Shown here: positions 34,610 through 45,015 of the stretch, one piece after another
Position numbering within the stretch: the first letter of the stretch is position 1
Layout: each line of letters begins with the position of its first letter
Origin: a bacterium
Lineage (GTDB): Bacteria > JAJVIF01 > JAGGVT01
DNA length: 46,112 nt
Assembly (NCBI GenBank): GCA_021157815.1
Contig: JAGGVT010000168.1
Span: 1 to 46,112, forward strand
Reading direction: 5' to 3'
The notes under the pieces: generated by a model
The model's database searches: none
What the model was told of the DNA's origin: nothing
Seen by the model: the letters and a program-made list of their open reading frames with translations, nothing else
Translations under genes and position numbers: made by a program

Positions 34610-35020
34610 CTATTTTTTCTGCGCGACATCCAGACGATTTACCGCGCGTTCGTAGGCTGTCCTTGCACGGTCGATATCGATGTTTGTTCTGCCTGCCGCC
34701 AGATATTCACGCGCTCTTTCGCAAGCCAGTTTGGCGCGCTCGACATTTATCTCATCCTGCTGTTCAACTGAATCGGCGAGAACAATCACTTTGTTGTCGG
34801 CGACCTCGACAAATCCGTTGGATACCGCGAGAACCTCACGAACTCTGCCTTCGGTTATGTATTCAAGACAGCCGATTCGCATGGATGTCATTAACGGGGC
34901 ATGATTAGCCCAGATGCCGATGTAGCCATCCGAGGATGGCACAATAACCGAAATCACATTCATGTTAATAGCGGTTTTCTCGGGTGTTACGACTGATAAT
35001 TCAAAAGGTGTTTTTGGCAT
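34610..35020 (-). CDS. atpC: ATP synthase F1 subunit epsilon
   Basis: Rotor subunit that couples F1 to the c-ring and can inhibit ATP hydrolysis. The 136-residue length is normal. The N-terminal beta-sandwich shows FELSVVTPEK, DGYIGIWANHAPLMTSMRIG and NGFVEVADNKVIVLADSV; the C-terminal helical hairpin follows (RAKLACERAREYLA...). It is the last ATP synthase subunit gene, 18 bases after atpD. Confidence 0.95.
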   Translation of the reverse strand: MPKTPFELSVVTPEKTAINMNVISVIVPSSDGYIGIWANHAPLMTSMRIGCLEYITEGRVREVLAVSNGFVEVADNKVIVLADSVEQQDEINVERAKLACERAREYLAAGRTNIDIDRARTAYERAVNRLDVAQKK

Positions 35021-35038
35021 TGTTACTTTCTTATATTC

Positions 35039-36508
<1,470 letters not shown>

Positions 36509-36551
36509 TTAATAAAAACCCGGGCTAAAAAGAACTTCTCTCTATTTAAAT

Positions 36552-36760
36552 GGCGCTTCAATAAATTGTGTGGGTTATTTGTCTCCCGTAAAAAAAGGGG
36601 CATTCCCCGATAACGGGGTACGTCCACATGATGCTTCAAATCTGATGTTATCAATATACTATACTGTAAACCCTTATTTATACTGTATTTATTCATCTTG
36701 TTGGGACAGTCCCTTTTTTTACTCAATCTAAACTCGACCCACTCGATTTATTGAAGAGCC
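36552..36760. repeat. TTTAAA-flanked MITE, copy A (between atpG and atpD)
   Basis: Terminal inverted repeats of about 25 bases (GGCGCTTCAATAAAT... and, reversed, GGCTCTTCAATAAAT...) lie next to TTTAAA on both sides (36545-36550 and 36762-36767), a likely target duplication. An inner pair of GGGGACAGTCC-type, T-run motifs lies inside. It is similar over its whole length to 42475-42665, with 18 extra bases near 36600. Confidence 0.85.
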
Positions 36761-36771
36761 TTTTAAATAAA

Positions 36772-38031
36772 CTAACCTTTTAAAGCCTCGGCGCCGCTGA
36801 CGATTTCACTTAGTTCCTTGGTTATCATCGCCTGCCGTGCCTTGTTACGCTCAAGGGTTAAATCGTCAATCAGTTCACCCGCGTTGTCTGTCGCGTTTCG
36901 CATAGCTGCCATTCGAATCGTGTGCTCGCTTGTAAAGGAATGTGCGAGCGCCTGAAAAACCTTGTTACGCGCGTATGCGGGAATGAGACTCATGAATAAT
37001 TCACCGGGTGACGGTTCGAAAATGTAATCCCGTCCCGCAGCTGGTTTTTCGTTAGCAGACTGGTCTGCATCATCCTGGCCTGCGTGTCCGAGCGGCAGGA
37101 ATTGTTCGATAATCGGTTTCTGCCTTGCCGCTGATGTGTAGCGCGTGTACAGCAAACAAACACGGCTGACATGCTCCAGAGTATAAAGGCGTGTCAGCTT
37201 GTAAGTTATATGATTCAACTGCGAAATCGGCATCGTCTGGTCGAAATCTATTTCCGGTTCAAGCAGTCTGAGCCGGGGATTTGTTTCCTTTGAAAACTGT
37301 TTGAATATTTTTTTACCAATGGCCAGCATGAATACCTTCTTGCTGGTGATATTTATATCTGTAAGAAGTTTCGCAAGTTTGAGCGTTCCAGAGAAAATCA
37401 ACTCAAGGTTTTCAGCGTAAGACCACAAACGCCTTGGGGTTTCACCTGTCGATGTGTCAGTCCTGATGGAAAAATTTAACACACCATGGATTTCATTGCC
37501 ATCTGCAGGTTTGTACCTGTAATCTATTTTATATTGCCCGTCTTTACTGAGTATTGGGTCGTTTAATGACGGGTTTACAATTCCTTTTGAATCAACAGTT
37601 CCTTTGAACGTTATGGATTCATCCTCGGGGCCAGTCAGCGTAACATCAATCTCACCACCGGCAGGATCAAATCTGAACGTGAGCTCATCGGATAATTCAT
37701 CCCGGATGAATTTGTTTGCATTTTTGATGATATTTGAATTGTAGCTTGAGCAAAGGCCCTTGTCGGAACCCATGGCGACCAGCAGGACATTACCGGATTC
37801 AATGCCGGGTTTCATCAGCGGATGAAGCAGCTCATCCGAATCATCGAATGAAATGGACGCCATCAGGTGCGCGATAATCTGATCCATGCGATCGAAATAC
37901 GGCCTCGCGTTTTCGACTCTCTGCAACGCTTTTTTCAGTTTCGTTGCCGAGACCATTTCCATCGCGCGTGTAATCTGGCGGATTCCGCCGACACTCTTGA
38001 TTCGTCTTTTTATTACTCTCAGGTTTGCCAT
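36772..38031 (-). CDS. atpG: ATP synthase F1 subunit gamma with a large central insertion
   Basis: Central rotor shaft. Both ends are ordinary: RIKSVGGIRQITRAMEMVSATKL at residues 10-33 and NATDNAGELIDDLTLERNKA at 379-398, the coiled coil that enters the alpha3beta3 ring. The length, 419, far exceeds the usual 285-300. The extra part is mainly residues 113-226, after GLCSSYNSNIIKNANKFI. It is beta-rich and Ig-like in pattern (ITFKGTVDSKG, DGQYKIDYRYKPADG, GVLNFSIRTD). It sits at a different place from the short regulatory insert of cyanobacterial and chloroplast gamma. A smaller acidic loop is at 318-333. The ATG is 4 bases after the preceding stop. Confidence 0.95.
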   Translation of the reverse strand: MANLRVIKRRIKSVGGIRQITRAMEMVSATKLKKALQRVENARPYFDRMDQIIAHLMASISFDDSDELLHPLMKPGIESGNVLLVAMGSDKGLCSSYNSNIIKNANKFIRDELSDELTFRFDPAGGEIDVTLTGPEDESITFKGTVDSKGIVNPSLNDPILSKDGQYKIDYRYKPADGNEIHGVLNFSIRTDTSTGETPRRLWSYAENLELIFSGTLKLAKLLTDINITSKKVFMLAIGKKIFKQFSKETNPRLRLLEPEIDFDQTMPISQLNHITYKLTRLYTLEHVSRVCLLYTRYTSAARQKPIIEQFLPLGHAGQDDADQSANEKPAAGRDYIFEPSPGELFMSLIPAYARNKVFQALAHSFTSEHTIRMAAMRNATDNAGELIDDLTLERNKARQAMITKELSEIVSGAEALKG

Positions 38032-38035
38032 GTGA

Positions 38036-40828
38036 TTAATATTCCAGCCGTTCTGATCTTATTGTCATCCTGCTTGCCATGAATCTATTTTTCCCTTTTG
38101 CGTTAACTCCCTTGACGAAACAACTGATTTCAATCACATCCATCGGATCTCTCATATCCAGGTTAGGGATATCCTCTATGATTTTCGGGATGTTTATTGC
38201 AATTTCAAAACCGTTGCCCTTGAATTTAACTGAATCCTGAACTATCAATTCTCCGTTGAATTCAAGAGTGTAATTCGCGGTACCCTCAGTATAGGCATCT
38301 TCAGGGAATACCGATGCAAGAGTCAGAGGTTTGTTCCGCGCGATTTTATGTCCGCTTTTGATGTTCCATTCAAAACGGTTGGAGCCGCTATTTTTTATCA
38401 CATAAAAGGGGAACTGAACACTGCCGACTCCCGGTCCCATTTCCTCCAGAGTTTTAGGGTCTGTCTGGTTCGGATAGAATGAGTGTTTAACCTCATACAC
38501 CCCTTCCTGCCACAGTTCGATTGGCGGATCAATCATTTCCGTTGAGAATCCTCTCTCATCAACTTTGCATGTGAAAAAAGACTGTTCTCCGTTTGGGAGT
38601 GCCAATGTGATTTTCACAAGTCCCGGAGTCGGCGGGAAAACGTAAAAGCGGGGAACAAACGCTTTGTCTTTTGTAATCAGCGCGCCGGGATAAAAACTGA
38701 ACGAGTGCATGAACGGAGTTCTTTTTTCATACATGCTCACACGCCCGCCGGAAAACGGAACCGATGTTGGATTCAAAATTCCCTCCTTTGGAAATGCGCC
38801 TGTGGAAATCGCGCTGTAGTAGAATTTGTCGAGCGGATAATCCCGGAAAACCATGGAGCCATAGACCTGATAAAAATCACCCATATCAGCATCCATCAAC
38901 AGCCTGATTTTTTCGAGTTCGTCTGTCATGGGGCCGCCATCCTTGACAACGAACATAGTGCGGCCATCCGGAGCGCTTGCCGCGACATAGGAATACATTT
39001 TTCTATCGATTTTCTCCGGGTAGAAATGAGCCGGATTGGCATCCGCGGTTGAGCGTGGAAGCACTCCTATTTCGCCATCCGCAAGTTCATAAGTCCTTTC
39101 GCCCATTAATACTCGATTATCCCGTAGAGAATCCGTTAAAACAACCTTCATGTCGGGATCGAAAATCATGCAGGTGTCGATTGGAAAAGCGATCAATTCA
39201 TCGTTTCTTGGAGGAATTGTGAATACCTTGTCGCCTTGTGGATATGTGCTTCTGAACGCCGGGTCTTCGCCGCGCAATTCAATTGAATTCTTTGCGACAA
39301 CCACTCCCGCAAGAGTTTTCGCGCCCATGTAAAGCACACCGCGGCTGTCGTGATATTCGGCAATCAGGTCGATTCGATATTCCCCCTCTCTGGAGAACCT
39401 GATATCTTCCGTTTTTGTCCATCGTTTTTTCTTATATGTCGCAGGTGGCGTGTAAATGCCCCATCGGTTGCAGAAGATATTGAAACTGTCATCCTCAATT
39501 TTGCCCTTGATTGAATATGGATTGAGAGTTTTTTTCACGCTGATTTTTGCCGGAACAGGCGGGATTACACTCAGCGAGAGATCAAGGTTTTCCTTCGGTT
39601 TTAACGGCATTCCGGGTTTGAGCACAGGGCGCAGTTCAAGCGGTTTCGCGATATAGATATCGTATATTCCGCCGCCGTGGATTTTCACTCCGTTTTTATC
39701 CATCACATATCCGGTTATTTCGATTTCGTGATGGCCATACGCCGAAAACGCGAAAAAGAAACGCTCGTTTCCAGCGGTGAGATATGGCCCTTCCCATTCT
39801 TTAATTGGCGTATCGCCAAGGTCAATCATGTGGCCATCCGGAGTTTTAATGCTTACGGAAAACTCGCCCTTTGAAACATCAAGCGATAAAGGTGACTTTG
39901 ATAGCTTCTGCAAAAACGGAAGCGATGGTTCAAGGCGGTATGCAATCTGCCCGCCGTCCGGTGATACCGGCGGCAGCACAGCGATTGGTGAAAATCCACT
40001 TCGATTCGTAAGCGCGAAATTATCCTTTTCATGCCTTGAAATCACTCCACCGCATTCAATGTCGTCAGGAAGCAATACCCATGGAAGATGCGGGACAGAT
40101 GGTTTCCCTACCGGCGCGATTCCCATGCTGGCAAATGAACCGTTGTTTATATCGATATCCTCGTTGTTGGGATCAATATTTCTAAGCGTGATGAAATGAG
40201 TGTCATCCAGTTGTATGCCGACAAGGAGAGTGAATTTGTAATATCCCGCCGGAACGGTATCCTGATTGATGTTGTAATCAATCTGGAAATCTCCTCGAAC
40301 GAAACCGCCGTTCTTGTCAAGAACTAAATCGTCAGTTGGCACCAGGATTAATTGGTTAATTGGATGGCGTGATTTTCCGCCGAAAGTGTCAGTTGGGAAA
40401 TTCTTCAGGATACCCTCGACCGGAAGTCCTGTATCTGTGAGGTAACTGGAGGATAGAATGTGCTGGCCATAGCGGTAATCGCCGTTTGCATCAAAGATGC
40501 GTTCTCCGACAAGCAGTATAAAAATGCCCTTCATGATTTTTTCGCTGGCGTGATAACAGAGTCCGGGAGAGTGCATGTTAAAAGAACCTTGAACGTTAAT
40601 CTCCTGCGTGCTGCTCGTTGTATCTTCGATTGTCAGTCCCGCGGTTAGTTCCCATGTGCCATCCTCAGCCATAGCGCCGCCGTAACGGCTTTCCTCGATT
40701 GTAAATGTACTCGGCTGGAATGGTTCGCCTGAATCCGCTGCTGTCTCTGTATCCTGTGCCGAGACAGGCATTTTCAGAATCATGAGTATGAATACAAGCA
40801 GAGTTATTTTAAGGTATCTGGTTATCAT
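38036..40828 (-). CDS. Large exported beta-rich protein inside the atp operon
   Basis: I do not recognise this 930-residue protein. It has a signal peptide (cut near residue 24, PVSAQ) and no lipobox or later membrane helix, so it should be periplasmic or outer surface. The body looks like a chain of Ig-like beta-sandwich domains: PAGYYKFTLLVGIQLDDT, YGHHEIEITGYVMDKNG, REGEYRIDLIAEYHDSRG, GVYEVKHSFYPNQTDP and an ending MDVIEISCFVKGVNAKGKN. No catalytic motif is evident. It has its own Shine-Dalgarno (GGAG, 7 bases before ATG), lies 38 bases after atpA and ends 4 bases before atpG, so it is co-transcribed with the ATP synthase. Confidence 0.8.
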   Translation of the reverse strand: MITRYLKITLLVFILMILKMPVSAQDTETAADSGEPFQPSTFTIEESRYGGAMAEDGTWELTAGLTIEDTTSSTQEINVQGSFNMHSPGLCYHASEKIMKGIFILLVGERIFDANGDYRYGQHILSSSYLTDTGLPVEGILKNFPTDTFGGKSRHPINQLILVPTDDLVLDKNGGFVRGDFQIDYNINQDTVPAGYYKFTLLVGIQLDDTHFITLRNIDPNNEDIDINNGSFASMGIAPVGKPSVPHLPWVLLPDDIECGGVISRHEKDNFALTNRSGFSPIAVLPPVSPDGGQIAYRLEPSLPFLQKLSKSPLSLDVSKGEFSVSIKTPDGHMIDLGDTPIKEWEGPYLTAGNERFFFAFSAYGHHEIEITGYVMDKNGVKIHGGGIYDIYIAKPLELRPVLKPGMPLKPKENLDLSLSVIPPVPAKISVKKTLNPYSIKGKIEDDSFNIFCNRWGIYTPPATYKKKRWTKTEDIRFSREGEYRIDLIAEYHDSRGVLYMGAKTLAGVVVAKNSIELRGEDPAFRSTYPQGDKVFTIPPRNDELIAFPIDTCMIFDPDMKVVLTDSLRDNRVLMGERTYELADGEIGVLPRSTADANPAHFYPEKIDRKMYSYVAASAPDGRTMFVVKDGGPMTDELEKIRLLMDADMGDFYQVYGSMVFRDYPLDKFYYSAISTGAFPKEGILNPTSVPFSGGRVSMYEKRTPFMHSFSFYPGALITKDKAFVPRFYVFPPTPGLVKITLALPNGEQSFFTCKVDERGFSTEMIDPPIELWQEGVYEVKHSFYPNQTDPKTLEEMGPGVGSVQFPFYVIKNSGSNRFEWNIKSGHKIARNKPLTLASVFPEDAYTEGTANYTLEFNGELIVQDSVKFKGNGFEIAINIPKIIEDIPNLDMRDPMDVIEISCFVKGVNAKGKNRFMASRMTIRSERLEY

Positions 40829-40866
40829 TGTATTTCTCCAGTATTTGCGGATATCCCCATGTTATC

Positions 40867-42438
40867 TCACTCTTCAGATTCCTTATATGCTTTGCCAAGC
40901 GCCGGATGGTCGATTGTTTCCAGTTTCTTTTCATTGACAAAGCTGTCCTTGAATTCTCTCACAGCTTTACTGAGAAGTTGTTTGATATCATCTGTTATCT
41001 TGGGCTTAGCTTTGAGCGTAACTGTTATCTGCTGGTAGTTTTGATCAATGAAATCAAGAAACCCTTTTTCAAAATCCTTGATGAGACTACTGGGCAGGTC
41101 ATCAAGAAGACCTTCTGTTCCCGCGAATATAATTGCGACCTGATGCTCAACCGTCATTGGAACATACTGGTCCTGCTTGAGCACCTCAGTCATTTTTTCA
41201 CCGCGAATGATTTTTTTCTGCGTTGACACATCGAGTTCGCTTCCGAATTTCGCGAAAGCCTGAAGTTCTCTATACTGCGCGAGGTCAAGGCGAAGCATAC
41301 CGGCGACCTGTTTCATCATCTTTGTCTGGGCGTTTCCGCCGACACGGCTGACCGAAAGCCCAACGTTGATTGCCGGTCGAACACCCGCGTTGAACAGGTC
41401 GCTTTCCAGGTAAATCTGGCCATCAGTAATTGAAATAACATTTGTAGGAATGTACGCGCTCACATCGCCCGCCTGCGTTTCGATCACAGGTATTCCGGTC
41501 AGTGAGCCTTTACCCTCATCATCTGAAAGTTTGCATGACCTTTCCAGAAGGCGTGAATGGAGATAGAAAACATCGCCCGGATATGCCTCCCGTCCGGGAG
41601 GCCGTCTGAGCAGAAGCGCGAGTTCTCTATATGCCACAGCGTGTTTTGACAAATCATCGTACATTACAATAACGTGCTTGCCGTTGAACAGGAAATATTC
41701 ACCCATCGCGCATCCGGCATAGGGAGCGATATACTGCATCGGTGCCGGGTCTGACGCGCTTGCCGCGACGATGGTCGTGTACTCCATCGCGCCATTTTCC
41801 TCAAGAACCTTGACAACCTGCGCTACAGTTGACTGCTTTTGCCCAATCGCCACATAAATACAGTACAGGTCAGTGTCTTTCTGGTTGATTATTGTGTCAA
41901 CAAGCAGAGCTGTTTTTCCAGTCTGGCGATCTCCAATGATTAGCTCGCGCTGGCCTCGCCCGATTGGAATCATGGAGTCAATAGATTTCAAGCCTGTCTG
42001 GACAGGCTCTTTAACAGGCTGTCGCGCGACAATTCCCGGCGCTATAAATTCCAACGGGCGTGTTTCCTTAAATGCAATTTCGCCCTTGCCGTCAAGCGGT
42101 TCGCCGACAGGATTTACAACTCGCCCGATTACTGATTCACCGACAGGGACCTCGCTGATTCGCTGTGTTCTCTTTACAATGTCGCCTTCCTTGATGTGGT
42201 GCGCGTCGCCTAAAAGAGCCGCTCCTACATTATCCTCCTCGAGATTCAGCACCATTCCCTTGACTCCACCTGGGAATTCAAGGAGTTCTCCAGCCATTGC
42301 ATCCTCAAGGCCGTAAATACGCGCGATGCCATCACCGATTTGGAGAATCGTACCGACTGACTCCATCTCAAGCGGTATGTCATACTTGGATATTTCCTGC
42401 TGGATTATCGAACTTACTTCTTCTGGTCTAAGCGACAT
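40867..42438 (-). CDS. atpA: ATP synthase F1 subunit alpha
   Basis: Non-catalytic nucleotide-binding subunit, three per F1. It has 523 residues, slightly longer than usual because of a C-terminal Lys/Glu-rich end. The P-loop GDRQTGKT is at 169-176. [11 protein letters not shown]-type strands ([20 protein letters not shown]), [11 protein letters not shown] and [20 protein letters not shown] follow. The N-terminal delta-binding helix ([10 protein letters not shown]) is present. AAGGTGG lies 7 bases before the ATG. A MITE and an exported-protein gene separate it from atpH. Confidence 0.98.
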   Translation of the reverse strand: MSLRPEEVSSIIQQEISKYDIPLEMESVGTILQIGDGIARIYGLEDAMAGELLEFPGGVKGMVLNLEEDNVGAALLGDAHHIKEGDIVKRTQRISEVPVGESVIGRVVNPVGEPLDGKGEIAFKETRPLEFIAPGIVARQPVKEPVQTGLKSIDSMIPIGRGQRELIIGDRQTGKTALLVDTIINQKDTDLYCIYVAIGQKQSTVAQVVKVLEENGAMEYTTIVAASASDPAPMQYIAPYAGCAMGEYFLFNGKHVIVMYDDLSKHAVAYRELALLLRRPPGREAYPGDVFYLHSRLLERSCKLSDDEGKGSLTGIPVIETQAGDVSAYIPTNVISITDGQIYLESDLFNAGVRPAINVGLSVSRVGGNAQTKMMKQVAGMLRLDLAQYRELQAFAKFGSELDVSTQKKIIRGEKMTEVLKQDQYVPMTVEHQVAIIFAGTEGLLDDLPSSLIKDFEKGFLDFIDQNYQQITVTLKAKPKITDDIKQLLSKAVREFKDSFVNEKKLETIDHPALGKAYKESEE

Positions 42439-42474
42439 TATCTTTCCACCTTGACACTGGTTGTTATTTTTTTA

Positions 42475-42665
42475 GGCGCTTCAATTAATTATATGGGTTA
42501 TTTGTCCCCCGTAAAAAAAGGGGACAGTCCACATGTATCTTTAAATCTGATATTATCAATATACTACGCTGTAATCCCTTATTTATACTGTGTTTATTCA
42601 CTTGGCTGGGACAGTCCCCTTTTTTACTCAATCTAAACTCAACCCACACGATTTATTGAAGAGCC
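42475..42665. repeat. TTTAAA-family MITE, copy B (5' of atpA)
   Basis: The same family as 36552-36760 (GGCGCTTCAATTAATT... to ...TTTATTGAAGAGCC), 191 bases. Both inner motifs (GGGGACAGTCC and T-run) are intact and could pair into a long hairpin. It lies 36 bases before the atpA start and just after the 273-residue exported protein gene. It is flanked by T-rich sequence, so a target duplication is unclear. Confidence 0.85.
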
Positions 42666-42688
42666 TTTTTTCATATATGGCGGGAATT

Positions 42689-43510
42689 TCAATTGGTCCG
42701 CCATGCGATTTTCTGTTCGTTTACAAACAAAAGGTAATTCAGTTCTTCCCCTCTTTCCTCAATGATATCCGAATCGGGCATTGCCAGTATTGCGTTTGCC
42801 TGCGCCACAAGCGCATTGTGATCGACATCATAAATCCTGCCCATGTCCGCGACTCTGATTCGACCGCCATCCAGAAACGCCACTACGCTGTGAATGTGGT
42901 CCCAGTCAACATAAACAATATGAACATCCCCGTCTTCACCGGCGGACGGGTCTTTTAACGGTGTGAAACACTGCCAGTTTGAGTATTCCGAGTAATCATC
43001 GAGAACGTCATCGGATGAATACGCCACACTTAGAATCACGGGCCCTCTGATTAAATTAAAATACAATTTCTGTAAAAGCCGTTCCAACTCTTCATGGCGT
43101 GGATATTCAATCCTGACAAGCGCGGCGTTGCCATCAAGTTCTTTGTAAATATGCCCCTTTCGCCTTGATGTCAAATCCAGCGGTTTTAGAAACACTTTGT
43201 CGCCATGGCCGTTCAAGCTTGGCCTTAGCATTTCATGGAAATAATCATCCGCGTAAAAAGCCCACTCTCCGAAATCAAAATAACCGGGGTCCATTAAAGG
43301 CATCGGAAGAGCTTTTGGCATGAATTTATCGTTGCTGCGATGTTCAAGATAGTTCATGCCGATTTTCAAAGCTGTAATGCTCGATTTTGTATCCAAAAGA
43401 GGGCCATCGTCCTCTGATGTCATTTCAAATCCGTAAACGCCTGAGCCATATCCAAGCGCCAATGCAAAGCAGATAACGCAACATGTAACAAATATTGATA
43501 TTTTTTTCAT
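42689..43510 (-). CDS. Exported protein of unknown function inside the atp operon
   Basis: I do not recognise a family. The 273-residue protein has a clear signal peptide (to about residue 27, GVYG). The central part reads RGPVILSVAYSSDDV, and later DHIHSVVAFLDGGRIRVADM. This G-P-V-I...H-S-V-V...D order is loosely like C39/papain-fold proteins, but the catalytic Cys context is not convincing. It lies 31 bases after atpH with AGGAAG 10 bases before its ATG, and is followed by a MITE and atpA. Operon position suggests expression together with the ATP synthase, but the mature protein would be outside the cytoplasm. Confidence 0.75.
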   Translation of the reverse strand: MKKISIFVTCCVICFALALGYGSGVYGFEMTSEDDGPLLDTKSSITALKIGMNYLEHRSNDKFMPKALPMPLMDPGYFDFGEWAFYADDYFHEMLRPSLNGHGDKVFLKPLDLTSRRKGHIYKELDGNAALVRIEYPRHEELERLLQKLYFNLIRGPVILSVAYSSDDVLDDYSEYSNWQCFTPLKDPSAGEDGDVHIVYVDWDHIHSVVAFLDGGRIRVADMGRIYDVDHNALVAQANAILAMPDSDIIEERGEELNYLLFVNEQKIAWRTN

Positions 43511-43541
43511 GGTATAAAAACTTCCTGAATTAAAAGATAAA

Positions 43542-44114
43542 TCAACTGGCGATCTCCTCGCTGGGAAGATGCGTTTTTACTTCAAGCAGGTCTCGCCGAA
43601 TGGAATCAAGCCTGTAACGGATGGAACCGTCTATGACATGATTGCCTAACCAAAGGACAATACCGCCGATAAGCGATGGGTCAACTTCACGTTCAAGAGT
43701 GATTTTCCGTCCGCTGAATTTCTGCACTTTCGCTTCAAGCAGTTTGAATTCATCGTCATGCATCTTGACAGCGGTTATGACCATGCCGGCTTCAACGCCT
43801 TTCAGCTCATCAGCGAGCGCGCTGAATCGATTGGCGATTTTCGTTGTTATATTCTCGCGATGCTTGTCTATTATAAGGAAAATAAGGTTGAGAACATCAT
43901 CACAAATCAATTCGGAAAACACTTTTCTGATGAGCGCTTTCTTGTCTGATTGCGGCACGAGCGGTGATAGAAAGAAACGCCTGAAAGTATCATCGGTTTC
44001 AATAAGCCTGCCGACAAGGTTGATCTCGGCGTCAATTTTGTCGAGTTCATTCAGATCGGAAATTGTTCCAACCAGCGCCTGCGCGTATCTATCTGCTACA
44101 ACACTGTCAGTCAA
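43542..44114 (-). CDS. atpH: ATP synthase F1 subunit delta
   Basis: Peripheral stalk cap joining the alpha N-terminus to subunit b. The 190 residues show the usual start VVADRYAQALVG and the C-terminal PSLIGGIVLWLGNHVIDGSI, the best conserved block of the family. The start is TTG, 3 bases after the atpF stop. Confidence 0.95.
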   Translation of the reverse strand: MTDSVVADRYAQALVGTISDLNELDKIDAEINLVGRLIETDDTFRRFFLSPLVPQSDKKALIRKVFSELICDDVLNLIFLIIDKHRENITTKIANRFSALADELKGVEAGMVITAVKMHDDEFKLLEAKVQKFSGRKITLEREVDPSLIGGIVLWLGNHVIDGSIRYRLDSIRRDLLEVKTHLPSEEIAS

Positions 44115-44117
44115 GAG

Positions 44118-44639
44118 TTACAATTCACCTCCGGAGGTTTCAACTATGTCGAGGTCCTCGACATAGCGGCGGAAAATCCTGCGGTGATCATCATCAGTAA
44201 TGCTCTCTTTTAAAGCCAGTTCAGCTGAGCGAATTGAAAGTTCAACCATGTAGTTGCGCAATTCGAGTTTCGCCTGCGCGAGTTCCCTGGCTGTGGATTC
44301 CTCTGCCCTGTGGATAATGGCTTCAGCTTTTTTGTGTGCCTCTTCCTGAATACCCGCCGAAAGTTTTTTGGCTTCCTGCAAGCCTTCCTGAAGCTGTTTG
44401 TGGCGTTCATCCTCGATGTTTTCAATCAGCGCTTCATATTTATCACGCTCATTCGCGATTTCCTTTCGCTCCGATTCGAGACGGGCGAAAGTTGACGTGA
44501 TTGTCTCACGACGGTCATCCAGAAGCTTCATGAATGGGCCAAACGCAAACTTTTTCAGAATCCAGTAGAAAATTCCAAAACCGATAATGGTTGTTATGAT
44601 TTGGCGTATGTCGATGCCAAGTGATTCGAAAATAGACAT
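44118..44639 (-). CDS. atpF: ATP synthase F0 subunit b
   Basis: Peripheral stalk. From ATG 44639 the protein has 173 residues: a short N-terminus, one membrane helix (IITTIIGFGIFYWILKKF), then FGPFMKLLDDRRETI and a long charged coiled coil. This start is preferred over an ATG 69 bases upstream because GGAG lies 8 bases away and the helix then sits at the normal distance. There is a single b gene; no b' paralogue is present. Confidence 0.93.
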   Translation of the reverse strand: MSIFESLGIDIRQIITTIIGFGIFYWILKKFAFGPFMKLLDDRRETITSTFARLESERKEIANERDKYEALIENIEDERHKQLQEGLQEAKKLSAGIQEEAHKKAEAIIHRAEESTARELAQAKLELRNYMVELSIRSAELALKESITDDDHRRIFRRYVEDLDIVETSGGEL

Positions 44640-44754
44640 ATATCTCACTCCCCGCATCAGGGATGAAAACAAACGGATGGAAATCCGTGTTCCAACAAAA
44701 CTGATCAAGTAAAACCGGACAACAGGCTTAAGCCCATTGTCGAAAGGCTCTTGC

Positions 44755-44979
44755 CTAAGAAATACTGTCTTTCAGGACAAAAATGGCAACCAGAGCGTAG
44801 ATTGTGAGCGCCTCAATGAAAGCACATCCAATCAGCATGGCGGTCTGAATTTTACCGATTGCCTCAGGCTGGCGGCCCATTGCCTGCATCGCGCCCTCGA
44901 CCGCTTTTCCAAGCCCGAGTCCGCTGCCTACAGCCGCGATTCCAAGCGCTAATGGAAGTGAAAATCCGAGATCAAGCAT
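44755..44979 (-). CDS. atpE: ATP synthase F0 subunit c
   Basis: The 74-residue rotor ring hairpin. The glycine-rich first helix ([18 protein letters not shown]), the polar loop RQPE at 36-39 and the ion-binding Glu56 in [11 protein letters not shown] are clear. The neighbours of Glu56 (EALTIY) match proton-type c subunits of cyanobacteria and chloroplasts rather than the ES/ET..Y pattern of sodium types, so protons are the likely ion. AAGGAG lies 8 bases before the ATG. Confidence 0.96.
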   Translation of the reverse strand: MLDLGFSLPLALGIAAVGSGLGLGKAVEGAMQAMGRQPEAIGKIQTAMLIGCAFIEALTIYALVAIFVLKDSIS

Positions 44980-45015
44980 TTTTAAATCTCCTTATCGTTG
45001 TTTGATAGTTCAAAG

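Noticed and set aside
38036-43510. The exported-protein genes as recent insertions that disrupt the atp operon
   Set aside because: All atp frames are intact, the spacings are operon-like with good ribosome sites, and base composition is similar to that of the atp genes, so they look like long-standing operon members.
44755-44979. Sodium-specific ATP synthase c-ring
   Set aside because: RQPE is present, but the residues after Glu56 are A-L-T-I-Y, not the S/T pair of sodium-binding c subunits. A proton ring is more likely.
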